In this document: piece by piece, positions 51,657 to 59,787 of the stretch
How the letters are laid out: each line of letters starts with the position of its first letter
Position numbering within the stretch: the stretch's first letter is position 1
Origin: Clostridiales bacterium
GTDB lineage: Bacteria; Bacillota; Clostridia; Christensenellales; Aristaeellaceae
DNA: 64,000 nucleotides
Assembly: GCA_015056145.1 (NCBI GenBank)
Contig: SVGY01000005.1
Coordinates: forward strand, 62,001-126,000
Direction: 5' to 3'
The notes under the pieces: generated by a model
The model's input: only the letters and a program-made list of their open reading frames with translations
Database searches by the model: none
Told to the model about the DNA's origin: nothing
Position numbers and translations under genes: made by a program

Positions 51657-52555
51657 AAACGCTGGTTTATGGTTCTCTGAACATCGATCATGTATACAGG
51701 CTGCCCCATTTTCTCAGGCCCGGGGAGACCCTTCCCTCGGAAAAGTACAGCCGGGGCAGCGGCGGCAAGGGGCTCAATCAGGCCATTGCGCTGGCCCGTG
51801 CAGGCATGGATACATGGTTTGCAGGCGGCCTTGGGCAGGACGGACTTTTTCTGAAGGAGGCCCTGGAGGGTGACAATGTGAATACATCCCTGCTGAAGAT
51901 GGCGGATGTGCCCACGGGTCACGCCATCATCTGCGTCAACGATGAAGGCGAGAACGCCATTCTGCTTTACGGCGGCGCCAACCAGACCGTAACGGAGGAG
52001 GATATCCTCCGCACCCTGGATGCCTGCGCCCCCGGCGATGCAGTGCTGTTGCAAAACGAGATCAACCTGGTGCCGGAGATCATCCTCCGGGCAAAGGAAC
52101 GGGGCCTTACGGTGGTGCTGAATCCCTCGCCGGCATCGCCGGATATGGCAAACTGGCCCCTTCACATGGTAGACTGGCTCATACTCAACGAGGTGGAAGG
52201 CTTCGACCTGACGGGCCAGCGTGATCCGGACGCTATAGCTGATGCGCTGCTGATCCGCTGCCCCGCCATGCATGTAGTGCTGACCCTCGGGCCGGAGGGT
52301 TCCCTATATGCGGACGCCACAAGCAGGCTGCGCCAGCAGGCCATGCCGGTGGATGCGGTGGATACCACTGCCGCCGGAGACACTTTCACCGGTTACCTGA
52401 TGCAGGGTATCTTTTCCGGCATGAAACCGGCAGAAGCCCTTCGCAGAGCAAGCTGCGGTGCGGCCATGGCAGTGGAGCGGCCCGGAGCCAGCGCCTCCAT
52501 CCCTGCAAGGGCAGAGGTAGAGAAGCGCCTTGCCCAATGGACGGAAGGAAACTGA
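51653..52555 (+). CDS. PfkB family carbohydrate kinase (ribokinase-like)
   Basis: A 300-residue ribokinase-fold kinase. The N-terminal GSLNIDHVYRLPHF and SRGSGGKGLNQAIALARAG blocks bind the sugar; VVLNPSPA is the central motif; and VDTTAAGDTFTGYLMQG carries the anion hole and catalytic aspartate (signature 2). The RSGGKGxNQ pattern is typical of ribokinase. Co-translation with the nucleoside hydrolase makes ribose or deoxyribose the likely substrate. Two terminators follow. Confidence 0.92.
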   Translation: MKTLVYGSLNIDHVYRLPHFLRPGETLPSEKYSRGSGGKGLNQAIALARAGMDTWFAGGLGQDGLFLKEALEGDNVNTSLLKMADVPTGHAIICVNDEGENAILLYGGANQTVTEEDILRTLDACAPGDAVLLQNEINLVPEIILRAKERGLTVVLNPSPASPDMANWPLHMVDWLILNEVEGFDLTGQRDPDAIADALLIRCPAMHVVLTLGPEGSLYADATSRLRQQAMPVDAVDTTAAGDTFTGYLMQGIFSGMKPAEALRRASCGAAMAVERPGASASIPARAEVEKRLAQWTEGN

Positions 52556-52576
52556 CCGGTCTTGTATCCGGGCATA

Positions 52577-52623
52577 AAAAGGCAGCCCTCCATGGTGCAA
52601 ACCAACGGGAGGGCTGCTTTGTC
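52577..52623 (+). terminator. Terminator of the nucleoside salvage operon
   Basis: AAAGGCAGCCCTCC and GGAGGGCTGCTTT arms around a 16-base loop. Confidence 0.75.
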
Positions 52624-52633
52624 TGATAATGGG

Positions 52634-52664
52634 AAAACCCCGGGCTGCGACACCGGGGTTTTTT
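52634..52664. terminator. Bidirectional terminator
   Basis: AAAACCCCGG and CCGGGGTTTT arms around a 9-base loop with T-runs on both strands; serves the plus-strand kinase and the minus-strand gene ending at 52673. Confidence 0.85.
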
Positions 52665-52672
52665 ACTGCCGG

Positions 52673-53068
52673 TCAGTTTTTTTCCTCCCGGCCTGTAATG
52701 ATTTTCCGGGGACAGAAGCGAGCCGTTTCCAGGGGATCATACCAGGAAAAAAGCTCGAATACCTGAAAATTGGGGCCGATGCGATACAGCTCCGGCTCCA
52801 CAATGGGATCCAGCGCCGTGCCGTCCAGAAAATCCTCCGGCAATTGAATACCGGCCTCCTTTGCCCGGGCCTCCAGATAGTACATCTCATCCCGTATGGC
52901 CTCGCTGCGCAGGGCCAGAAGCTCCTCCGCCTTTGCTTTTAGCTCCGGGGCGATGTCCCTGCCACGGAGGACGTAGTCCTTCACCACTTCGCAGGCAGGC
53001 CCCAGCGCCTCGGTTTCCCGCCGGAACGCCAGGGCTGCTTTCAATGTCTTTGTCATGAATGCAGGCAT
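52673..53068 (-). CDS. Hypothetical helical protein
   Basis: A 131-residue charged, mostly helical cytoplasmic protein I do not recognise. The central part (ELKAKAEELLALRSEAIRDEMYYLEARAKEAG) is likely a coiled coil or helical hairpin; the C-terminus is less charged (YRIGPNFQVFELFSWYDPLE). ATG at 53068 follows AAAGGAG by 6 bases. It lies downstream of the esterase gene, separated by that gene's terminator. Confidence 0.6.
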   Translation of the reverse strand: MPAFMTKTLKAALAFRRETEALGPACEVVKDYVLRGRDIAPELKAKAEELLALRSEAIRDEMYYLEARAKEAGIQLPEDFLDGTALDPIVEPELYRIGPNFQVFELFSWYDPLETARFCPRKIITGREEKN

Positions 53069-53104
53069 GTTTTTCTCCTTTCTGCCACCAGCTCTTCTGC
53101 ATCC

Positions 53105-53139
53105 AAAAAAGGGGCGGCAGAATGCGCTTCCGCCGCCCC
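53105..53139 (-). terminator. Terminator of the esterase gene
   Basis: Minus strand GGGGCGGC and GCCGCCCC arms, then TTTTTT, about 7 bases after the stop. Confidence 0.85.
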
Positions 53140-53145
53140 GCTGCA

Positions 53146-53994
53146 TCAGAACAGATTCTGGGCAAAATGATACAATCCGTTTTTCCACACAAAGAAGTTG
53201 TGAGCTCCGGGCGTTTTATAGAAGATATGCTCGGTGCCGTTATTGGTCAGGGCGTTGGAATAGGTTTCCGGCCAGATGCCCACCGCCTCGTCCTCGCTGC
53301 CGGTACAGATAAGGATGAAAGTATCATAGCCGTCGGCAGCCTTAAAGGTTTCCTCGGTGAAGAGCCCGCCCTCTGCGGCATAGGGCAACAGGCCCGGCGC
53401 AGGGGCAAAGGCGCCCACATAGCCAAAGGTTTCCGGCAGGGACAGGCCCACATACAGCGCAACACGGCCGCCCATGGAAAGGCCTGCGATGGCGGTATTT
53501 TCCCGACCCTCGGCAACACTGTAGTTGGCGGCCATGTAGGGCATGATATCCACCGTGATCTCGTTGATAAAGTTATCAAAACCTGCGTACATTTCCGGGC
53601 CGTAGCCGCCAGTAGCCACCGTATCCTTATGGAATGCCTTGATATTGGGCGTGACGATGATCATTTCCTTTGCCTTGCCGGATGCCACCAGATTGCCTAC
53701 GATCACCTCAGGCTTGCCGCTGGTCCATTCCCGGTGATCGCCGCCGATGCCATGCAGCAGGTACAGCACCGGGTATTCCTTATCCTCGGTGTAGCCCACG
53801 GGCAGGTAGAGGTTGAACTTGCGCTCCTTTTCGCAGGTGGTGGAATAGTAGGTGATCTCCTGCACCTGAGCATATTCAACGCCGGTCTGCTTCACGTCAT
53901 AGCCGCTGACGGGGCGGTAGGGATCCTGCTCCGCAAGGACAGGAACACAGCCCAGGACCAGGATCAGTGCCAGCAGAAAACTCAAAAACCGCAT
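53146..53994 (-). CDS. Secreted esterase D/feruloyl esterase-type hydrolase
   Basis: A 282-residue exported alpha/beta hydrolase of the putative esterase family. Signal peptide FLSFLLALILVLGCVPVLA; LPVGYTEDKEYPVLYLLHG and the HRE block are typical; the nucleophile is in IAGLSMGGRVAL (G-x-S-x-G), the acid in ICTGSEDEAVG and the histidine in KTPGAHNFFVW. Related enzymes split feruloyl or acetyl esters from plant xylan, which suits a gut organism, but substrate is inference. ATG at 53994 is about 8 bases after AAAGGAG. Confidence 0.88.
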   Translation of the reverse strand: MRFLSFLLALILVLGCVPVLAEQDPYRPVSGYDVKQTGVEYAQVQEITYYSTTCEKERKFNLYLPVGYTEDKEYPVLYLLHGIGGDHREWTSGKPEVIVGNLVASGKAKEMIIVTPNIKAFHKDTVATGGYGPEMYAGFDNFINEITVDIMPYMAANYSVAEGRENTAIAGLSMGGRVALYVGLSLPETFGYVGAFAPAPGLLPYAAEGGLFTEETFKAADGYDTFILICTGSEDEAVGIWPETYSNALTNNGTEHIFYKTPGAHNFFVWKNGLYHFAQNLF

Positions 53995-54027
53995 ACAGGT
54001 CACTCCTTTTGTTAATGTGCTGTTTCC

Positions 54028-54056
54028 ATTATAACCCTGTTAGCCTGCCGGGGCAA
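54028..54056 (-). promoter_or_regulatory. Promoter of the esterase gene
   Basis: Minus strand TTGCCC, 17 bases, TATAAT, 34 bases before the ATG. Confidence 0.68.
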
Positions 54057-54072
54057 GGAAATTGTGCGGTGT

Positions 54073-54792
54073 TTATATCATCCCCAGCAGGTTTTTCACT
54101 TCCGCAAAGGTTACTTTTGCATATGCAAACAGGATTTTTCTTGACACCGTGTACCACACCGGATGAACAAATTGCAGATACACCGTCTCCCCTTCCTGAA
54201 AATACTCTGCGCCAGAGGGCAGCATCCTGACCCGCTGCTGCTCAACACCAAAAATACTTTTGGCGTATTCAAAAGTACCTCCGCAAATCACGAGCCTCGG
54301 GCCGATCAGCTCCATCTGCCTGCGCACCACAAAGCCATACCTGTCTGCCGCCTGCACCAGTTCATCATGCTTGCTGGCAGAGCCCCCCGCCGTTTTCTTA
54401 ATATTGACAATGGCTATATCCAGCAGGTTCTGCTGCAATTTATCAACGTCGAATGAACCATTCCCATTCAAACAATCCCTGTAGAATATGTTATCTTCCT
54501 TCAGCGCTTCCATCCACAGGCAGACGTTGGGCCAGGTTGTATACATTTTATCTGTATAAGCCTGTTTTCTGACGTAGTTATCAAGAAAATCCTCCCAGTC
54601 CTCTTGTCTGTCGCGATCGTTTACTTCCTTGAGCAGAAAAGCCGTTCTTATCCCGCTATTCAGAAAAGCTGCCTCATCCACAACACCATCAAAAACGATG
54701 GGTTTTCCCTCAAACAGGCTGCGGTTTTCTTCCAGCAGGGCCTTTATTTTCCTGTTAATTCCACTTACTTCAGCATTCCCCTCATATCTCAT
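54073..54792 (-). CDS. Hypothetical protein, weakly uracil-DNA-glycosylase-like
   Basis: A 239-residue soluble protein. Some features recall the uracil-DNA glycosylase superfamily: RTAFLLKEVNDRD after the first strand, an AIVNIKKTAG block, GPRLVICGGTFEYAKSIFG as a Rossmann-type strand and helix, and VYLQFVHPVW in place of the catalytic HP loop. Sequence support is weak and it may be another alpha/beta fold. I start at ATG 54792, 9 bases after GGAGG; ATG 54801 is too close to that site. It is the last gene of a three-gene minus-strand operon of unknown role, more AT-rich than its flanks. Confidence 0.6.
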   Translation of the reverse strand: MRYEGNAEVSGINRKIKALLEENRSLFEGKPIVFDGVVDEAAFLNSGIRTAFLLKEVNDRDRQEDWEDFLDNYVRKQAYTDKMYTTWPNVCLWMEALKEDNIFYRDCLNGNGSFDVDKLQQNLLDIAIVNIKKTAGGSASKHDELVQAADRYGFVVRRQMELIGPRLVICGGTFEYAKSIFGVEQQRVRMLPSGAEYFQEGETVYLQFVHPVWYTVSRKILFAYAKVTFAEVKNLLGMI

Positions 54793-55240
54793 CCCACTCA
54801 TCCTCCTCTGGATCCAGCCGAATCAAATCCTCCATTGCGACCGTCCTTTTGCGCCGGATGATGCATTCGGAAATGGTATTATTCACCAGCAGCTTGCATT
54901 TTTCAAAATACTCGCTGCCGCACATGCTGTTTTTGGCAAAAACGCTGCATCTTCCATACAGGCAACACAGCTCCTCCGCATCCTCAAGAGAGAGGGCGGC
55001 CTTGCTCCGGTGCAGTTCCATGTACAGAAGCGTTGCGTTCAGAATGCGGATAATCAGGGATGCGTCGATCCCCCTGCACTGATCAAAGCATTCCAGCGCC
55101 CATTGGTTGATCTCGTCCCAGATGCGGCACAGGAGAAAAAAATCCTTTTCCAGCTGATGGATCTCCGCCTCCTCGTAAGCATAATCTTCCCAGGGATATT
55201 CCTCTGCGATGTTTTCCTCCAGATATTCGTACAGCCTCAC
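54782..55240 (-). CDS. Hypothetical acidic helical protein
   Basis: A 152-residue acidic protein, mostly helical, with several cysteines (CRGI, LCCLYGRCS, CGSEYFEKC). I do not recognise it. GTG start at 55240 is about 9 bases after AAAGGAG and overlaps the stop of the upstream gene; its own 3' end overlaps the next gene. The tight overlaps indicate one translational unit of three genes. Confidence 0.62.
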   Translation of the reverse strand: MRLYEYLEENIAEEYPWEDYAYEEAEIHQLEKDFFLLCRIWDEINQWALECFDQCRGIDASLIIRILNATLLYMELHRSKAALSLEDAEELCCLYGRCSVFAKNSMCGSEYFEKCKLLVNNTISECIIRRKRTVAMEDLIRLDPEEDEWDEI

Positions 55241-55488
55241 ATTTCAGCGCTCCTTTCCGTTTTTTCCTGCCCATTCAGCAGCTGCAAAAACCGCAAGCGC
55301 ATTTCCTCTTTCGTCTCAGACCACGCATCATTTGTCTCAAGCAAATGATCCAGTTCCGAAATATCGTCCGTGATTTTCACAAGGGCATCGCTTTCGTCGC
55401 AATGGGAGCAGTACAGTTGCTCCGGGGGAATTTCCGCCGGGGAAATGTAAATGTCGAATCCCTGATGCTGCTGATAAATGTAGATCAT
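55237..55488 (-). CDS. Small hypothetical protein with CxxC
   Basis: An 83-residue protein beginning MIYIYQQHQGFDIYISPAEI and containing LYCSHCDES, a single CxxC that could bind zinc or act in redox. The second half is helical and charged. ATG at 55488 is 6 bases after AGGAAGG; a GTG at 55509 is in frame but precedes that site. It is the first gene of the operon that continues with the genes at 54782 and 54073. The function is unknown. Confidence 0.6.
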   Translation of the reverse strand: MIYIYQQHQGFDIYISPAEIPPEQLYCSHCDESDALVKITDDISELDHLLETNDAWSETKEEMRLRFLQLLNGQEKTERSAEM

Positions 55489-55516
55489 ACCGTCCCTTCC
55501 TATCCACACTTACTTC

Positions 55517-55545
55517 AGTATATACAGTACCGGAAGAAAAACCAA
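55517..55545 (-). promoter_or_regulatory. Promoter of the three-gene hypothetical operon
   Basis: Minus strand TTGGTT, 17 bases, TATACT, 29 bases before the ATG at 55488. Confidence 0.5.
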
Positions 55546-55610
55546 TTCCCTCCCCGGGAAAAAAATTTTTTTATTCCCTCCCGCCATCAGGCTCCTTTTC
55601 GTGCCTTTTT

Positions 55611-56378
55611 TCATCCCCGGGGCAGCTTCTTCACCGCAAAGCCGCCCTCCATGGTAAAGGCCTCCCGGAACCCTGCCTTGTAGCAAATGTGCTCCGACGG
55701 GCCTGCCCACTGCCAGCAGACGGGCAGTGCATTCTGCCTGCAATAATCCACCACAAAGCTCAGCAGCTCACTGGCGTAGCCCTGGCCCCGGTGCTCCTTT
55801 GCTGTTACGATGTAATCAAAGCGGGTATTCCCCAGCGGCGAAAGGTGGATATCCGTGTATACCACTGCTTTGCCCTGCAGGCAGCCCACAAACAGCAGGC
55901 CGTTTTCCTGCTCCGCCCTGTTTTTCGTTACCGCCACCTCCCAGGGTTCCCCCGAGGGAATGAGAATGTCCCTGGCGATGCGCTCATCCCATTGCGACAG
56001 CACTTGGATATCCAGCCTTTTGGGCGTTACGATGGCATTTTCCGCGGACAGGATCATGACCCGGTGATCTTCCTCCGGGGTGTAGGTAAAGCCGCAGGAA
56101 GCAAGAGTTTCCAGGTTGTTCCGGAAATAATCCTTCTCAAAAGGATGATAGATGGAGGCATCCATGCCCCGTCCGTGGTAAAAGGCGGCGATGTCCTCCA
56201 GCGCCCCACGCAGGTCGCCGATTCTGTCCGGATAGATGCAGGCGTGGTTGCCGTCGTAGGAATCCGGGTTATCGGGCATGTAATAAAGCGTGCCGTAGTC
56301 CCGCTCTTCATACTGGGCAAAGAGGCGGGGAAAGTCGTTTTCCTCCTGTTTGATGGAGGCGATAATCTTTTCGTCCAT
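55611..56378 (-). CDS. GNAT family N-acetyltransferase
   Basis: A 255-residue acetyltransferase in which the C-terminal half is the GNAT fold: FDYIVTAKEHRGQGYASELL is the acetyl-CoA loop (R-G-x-G-x-A) and EHICYKAGFREAF is the usual end motif. The N-terminal half (about 125 residues) is a separate domain, as in two-part GNAT proteins. The substrate is unknown. ATG follows AAAGGAG. It lies 13 bases downstream of the DUF1810 gene in the same direction and is probably co-transcribed from the promoter at 56904. Confidence 0.85.
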   Translation of the reverse strand: MDEKIIASIKQEENDFPRLFAQYEERDYGTLYYMPDNPDSYDGNHACIYPDRIGDLRGALEDIAAFYHGRGMDASIYHPFEKDYFRNNLETLASCGFTYTPEEDHRVMILSAENAIVTPKRLDIQVLSQWDERIARDILIPSGEPWEVAVTKNRAEQENGLLFVGCLQGKAVVYTDIHLSPLGNTRFDYIVTAKEHRGQGYASELLSFVVDYCRQNALPVCWQWAGPSEHICYKAGFREAFTMEGGFAVKKLPRG

Positions 56379-56391
56379 GGGAAGACTCCTT

Positions 56392-56826
56392 TCAGAGGGA
56401 CTTCAACATACCCAGGGTACGCCTGTCTGGTTTTCCATTGTAGAATTTATCCAGCACCTTCTGGAAAATATCCGTTTCCGGGGATGCCTCCCGGAACAGC
56501 GTCATGCAGGAGCACACCTTCAGGTCGTCCGGCGAGGGCAGAATGTAGTTGATAGGGCCCTTTTGCTCATACAGCGCCTGGCTGATCTCCACAAGGCGGC
56601 TGCCCAGTACCGGATGCTGCATATACTCTCGTGCTTCCTGCAGATTCTGTATGCCGTAATAGTTGGCCGTGCTGCTGTAGCCCAGCCCGTACAGTTGGGG
56701 AAAAACATACCATATCCAATGGCTTGTTTTGCACCCCCTGCGGATTTCACCAAGGGCTGTTTCATAGGCAGGATAAAAGGTTTTCCCTTCCTGTGCTGCA
56801 AGAAACTTTTCTGCATCCAAATTCAT
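56392..56826 (-). CDS. DUF1810 family protein
   Basis: A 144-residue protein of the DUF1810 family, small cytoplasmic proteins of unknown function found in bacteria and some plants and fungi. The diagnostic blocks are FLAAQEGKTFYPAYETALGEI, KTSHWIWYVFPQLYGLGYSS, YGIQNLQEAREYMQHPVLG and SPDDLKVCSCMTLF, all in family order. I start at ATG 56826, 5 bases after AGGAGG; the upstream ATG at 56844 lies before that site. Confidence 0.92.
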   Translation of the reverse strand: MNLDAEKFLAAQEGKTFYPAYETALGEIRRGCKTSHWIWYVFPQLYGLGYSSTANYYGIQNLQEAREYMQHPVLGSRLVEISQALYEQKGPINYILPSPDDLKVCSCMTLFREASPETDIFQKVLDKFYNGKPDRRTLGMLKSL

Positions 56827-56903
56827 AATATCCTCCTGTCCCATCCTGCCGCATCATGGCAGCAAAGACGTTTTTCCTATTGTGACGTTTTTCATCTACC
56901 CGA

Positions 56904-56932
56904 ATTATAGCACATATTGCCGACCGTGACAA
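56904..56932 (-). promoter_or_regulatory. Promoter of the DUF1810-GNAT operon
   Basis: Minus strand TTGTCA, 17 bases, TATAAT, 77 bases before the ATG. Confidence 0.7.
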
Positions 56933-57014
56933 AGTGCGTGCCGGCTTGTGTTCCTGTACGGTTTATGCTACCATTGCGGATAGAGATCAACCGTTTTTTT
57001 AGGAGGAAAGATTT

Positions 57015-57437
57015 ATGAAAATCACGCCTACCCTGAATTTCGGCGGATGCTGCCGGGAAGCAATACAGCTGTATGCAGAAGCCTTCAACGGCACCATCTC
57101 CTGCATGGTCACTTACCGGGAGGCCAACGATCCGGCCTACCTGCCCCTGCTAAGGGAAGATCAGCTGGACTATATCTACCATGCAGAGCTCTTGCTCGGC
57201 CACGAGCGCATCATCATGAGCGACCATGCGGATATCGATTTTACAGTGTGCTACTCCAATTTTCTTACCATTATGTACGATACAAAGGAAGAGGTACAGC
57301 GTGCCTACACCCTCATGAAGGAAGGCAGCACCACTATCTAAGAGATGGCCGCCACCCCCTACAGTTCCTGCCGTGTGGTTTTTGTGGACCGTTTCGGCAT
57401 CCGCTGGGGAATCATGACCGAACAAACAGAGCGTTAA
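57015..57437 (+). pseudogene. VOC/PhnB-like protein interrupted by an in-frame TAA
   Basis: A glyoxalase/VOC-fold protein of the PhnB-like type, starting MKITPTLNFGGCCREAIQLY after AGGAGG. The frame stops at a TAA at 57339-57341 after EGSTTI, but in the same frame the next 31 codons read EMAATPYSSCRVVFVDRFG and IRWGIMTEQTER before a second TAA at 57435. The DRFGIRW block is the conserved C-terminal end of this family. One base change therefore splits a normal-length (about 140 residue) protein. It could be a recent pseudogene, an assembly error or a readthrough site. Confidence 0.8.
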
Positions 57438-57477
57438 TGGCTGCCCGTAGGGGCTTGGGCATAATTCATTTTCCCAA

Positions 57478-57514
57478 AAACCCTCTGAGGGCTCACTGCC
57501 CATGCAGAGGGTTT
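57478..57514 (+). terminator. Terminator after the VOC gene
   Basis: AAACCCTCTG and CAGAGGGTTT arms around a 17-base loop; the T-run is short. Confidence 0.7.
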
Positions 57515-57529
57515 GCTGTATACAGCTAC

Positions 57530-57558
57530 TTGCCAAGCCGACTGTTTTTGTTTATACT
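57530..57558 (+). promoter_or_regulatory. Promoter of recF
   Basis: TTGCCA, 17 bases, TATACT, 33 bases before the GTG at 57592. Confidence 0.62.
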
Positions 57559-57591
57559 CAGTTTAGTTTTTTATGAAGGGGAGGCTGCGCC

Positions 57592-58713
57592 GTGCATTTT
57601 TCTTTGCTCAGGGTCAAGCAGTTCCGCAACTACCCCTTTCTGGAGCTGGCGCCCTCGCCGGGCATCACCGTTCTCTACGGCCAGAACGGCGCTGGCAAAA
57701 CCAATCTTTTGGAGGCCATGCACCTGCTTTCCCTGGGCCGCAGCCACCGCACCCCCACCGACCGGGAAATGATCGCCCAGGGGGAAGCCGCCGCCCTTAT
57801 CCACGGCCAGACCCAGCGCATGGACGGCCGTCACGATATCGAGGTACGCCTCTATGCCCAGGAAAAGCCCCAGAAGCGGGTCATGCTTTACGGCAAGCCT
57901 GCCCAGCGCATATCCGACATGATGGGCCACGCCACGGTGGTCATGTTTTCGCCGGAGGATATACGCATCGTCCGGGACGGCCCCGCTGCAAGGCGTCGCT
58001 TTGTGGATATGCAGCTGAGCCAGATCCGCCCGGAATACCTCAAGGTACTGCGAACCTATCTCAGCGTGCTGGAAAGCCGAAACACCCTTCTCAAGCAGGA
58101 CAAACTGGGGCTTGTGTCGGATTTTTCCGCCGAGCTGGACATCTGGGACGAGCAGCTTGCCCGGGCCGCTGCGCCGCTGGTGAGGCACCGCCGCTGGTTT
58201 CTTGAGGAGCTGAAAAAATATGCCGCCGAAGAATATGCAGGAATAGCGGAAAATCCCGGCGAACCTTTCTCTCTGGAATATATGGGCAGCCTTGCCCGGG
58301 CCGACGACCCTGCAGCCAGAATGCTGGAAGGCCTCCGGCGCAGCCGGGAGGAGGACCGCCGCCGGCTGTATACCACCTTCGGCCCCCACCGGGATGATGT
58401 GGCCCTGATGCTTTACGGCAGGGATCTCAGGGCCATGGGCAGTCAGGGCCAGCTGCGCACCGCCGTTCTGAGCATGAAGCTGGGCGAGATTCGCCTCATC
58501 CGTCAGGAGATGGGCGAAGCTCCCACACTGCTTCTGGACGATGTTTTCAGCGAGCTGGATGTGAAGCGGCGCAGTGCATTGCTGCGCTCCACCACCGGTA
58601 TACAAACCCTCATCACCTGCACCGATCGTCAGGATGCCGCCGACGCACGGGCCGACCAGTTCATCCGTGTATCCAGCACAGCAGACGGCGCAGGCTGCAT
58701 TCAGGTGGAATGA
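57592..58713 (+). CDS. recF: DNA replication/repair protein RecF
   Basis: A 373-residue ABC-type ATPase that helps load RecA at gaps. Walker A is VLYGQNGAGKTNLLEA (residues about 27-42); the signature-like region is SQGQLRTAVLSMKLGEI; Walker B with D-loop is TLLLDDVFSELD. The RNYPFLEL N-terminus and SPEDIRIVRDGPAARRRFVD block are diagnostic. Start is GTG with a GGGGAGG upstream. In most bacteria recF sits in the dnaA-dnaN-recF-gyrB group near the origin; here it has its own promoter and no such neighbour in the window. Confidence 0.96.
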   Translation: MHFSLLRVKQFRNYPFLELAPSPGITVLYGQNGAGKTNLLEAMHLLSLGRSHRTPTDREMIAQGEAAALIHGQTQRMDGRHDIEVRLYAQEKPQKRVMLYGKPAQRISDMMGHATVVMFSPEDIRIVRDGPAARRRFVDMQLSQIRPEYLKVLRTYLSVLESRNTLLKQDKLGLVSDFSAELDIWDEQLARAAAPLVRHRRWFLEELKKYAAEEYAGIAENPGEPFSLEYMGSLARADDPAARMLEGLRRSREEDRRRLYTTFGPHRDDVALMLYGRDLRAMGSQGQLRTAVLSMKLGEIRLIRQEMGEAPTLLLDDVFSELDVKRRSALLRSTTGIQTLITCTDRQDAADARADQFIRVSSTADGAGCIQVE

Positions 58714-58819
58714 TCCCGCCATCATCATCCTCTTTCTTCCCCTGGGGAATTCCCGGCCCCGGCCGGTTTCCATACAGAATCATTTGCCATTATTCTCACC
58801 ACAGAAAGGATGTATCCAC

Positions 58820-59755
58820 ATGTTTGGACGCAGACCGGAAGGCCGCCGTGTTAAAGGCCTGGATCCCATCATTCAGATCACGCCCTACCTGATGCCCCAG
58901 CGTTGCGACGCACAGGTATTCCTCAGCTACGATGCCGATTACGAACCCCTGATGAAGTACATCGCCGCCAAGAGCCGTGAAGGTGTAAAGATCACCTTCA
59001 TGGAGCTGCTCATTGCAGCCTACGTCCGTGCTGCCTCTCAGGTGCCGGAAACCAACCGCTTCATCATGAACAAGCAGTTCTACAACCGTACCGAGCTCAC
59101 CGTCAGCTTCACCCTCCTGCTGGACACCAAGGACGATTCCATCGAAGAAAATGCCGTAAAGATCAAGTTCGATCCCTCCGACACCATCTTTGACGTCAGC
59201 GCCCGTGTGAAGCAGGCCATTGTGGAAAACCGCAAGGTGGAAGAACCTGGCTTCCTCATCAAGCTGGCTTCCGCACTGCTGAAGGTGCCCGGCCTTGCCA
59301 ACCTGGTAGTGGGCCTGGTAAAGCTGCTGGACCGCTACGGCATCTGCCCCAAGGCTCTCATTGATTTCCTGCCCTTCCACTGCAGCATGTTCATCACCAA
59401 CATGGCCTCCATCGGCATGACCCGTGTATACCACCACATCTACAACTTCGGCAACACCAGCCTGTTCATGTCCCTGGGCACCCCCATCCGTTCCAATGCT
59501 GTGGACCGTGAAGGCAAGGTATACCGCAAGGCCGTGCTGCCCATCGGCATGACTGCTGACGAGCGTGTTTGCGGCGGCGCCATGTACGCCCGCCTCTTCG
59601 CTCACATGAAGCGCATCCTCGCTCACCCCGAAGAGCTGGAACTCCCCCCCGAAACCGTCCGCTTCAACCACGGCTGCGAGTTCCACGTCGCCAAGCCTGA
59701 TAACGTTGCTGTTCCCCAGAAGGACGAAGGCAACGGCGTTACGGTGGAAGGCTGA
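58820..59755 (+). CDS. Acyltransferase-fold protein (2-oxo acid dehydrogenase E2-like), catalytic motif degraded
   Basis: A 311-residue protein matching the chloramphenicol acetyltransferase-like catalytic domain of lipoyl E2 enzymes, without lipoyl or subunit-binding domains. VKITFMELLIAAYVRAASQ and RFIMNKQFYNRTELTVSFTLL correspond to the core strands, and NFGNTSLFMSLGTPIR to the late strand. The catalytic HRxxDG motif, expected at about residue 260, reads DERVCGGAMYARLF, so the histidine and aspartate are lost. Stand-alone E2-like proteins of this kind are common in Clostridia and their role is unknown. ATG follows AAAGGATG. Confidence 0.8.
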   Translation: MFGRRPEGRRVKGLDPIIQITPYLMPQRCDAQVFLSYDADYEPLMKYIAAKSREGVKITFMELLIAAYVRAASQVPETNRFIMNKQFYNRTELTVSFTLLLDTKDDSIEENAVKIKFDPSDTIFDVSARVKQAIVENRKVEEPGFLIKLASALLKVPGLANLVVGLVKLLDRYGICPKALIDFLPFHCSMFITNMASIGMTRVYHHIYNFGNTSLFMSLGTPIRSNAVDREGKVYRKAVLPIGMTADERVCGGAMYARLFAHMKRILAHPEELELPPETVRFNHGCEFHVAKPDNVAVPQKDEGNGVTVEG

Positions 59756-59787
59756 TTGAGGGAACTGCGTTGAGGACGGGGAACGGC

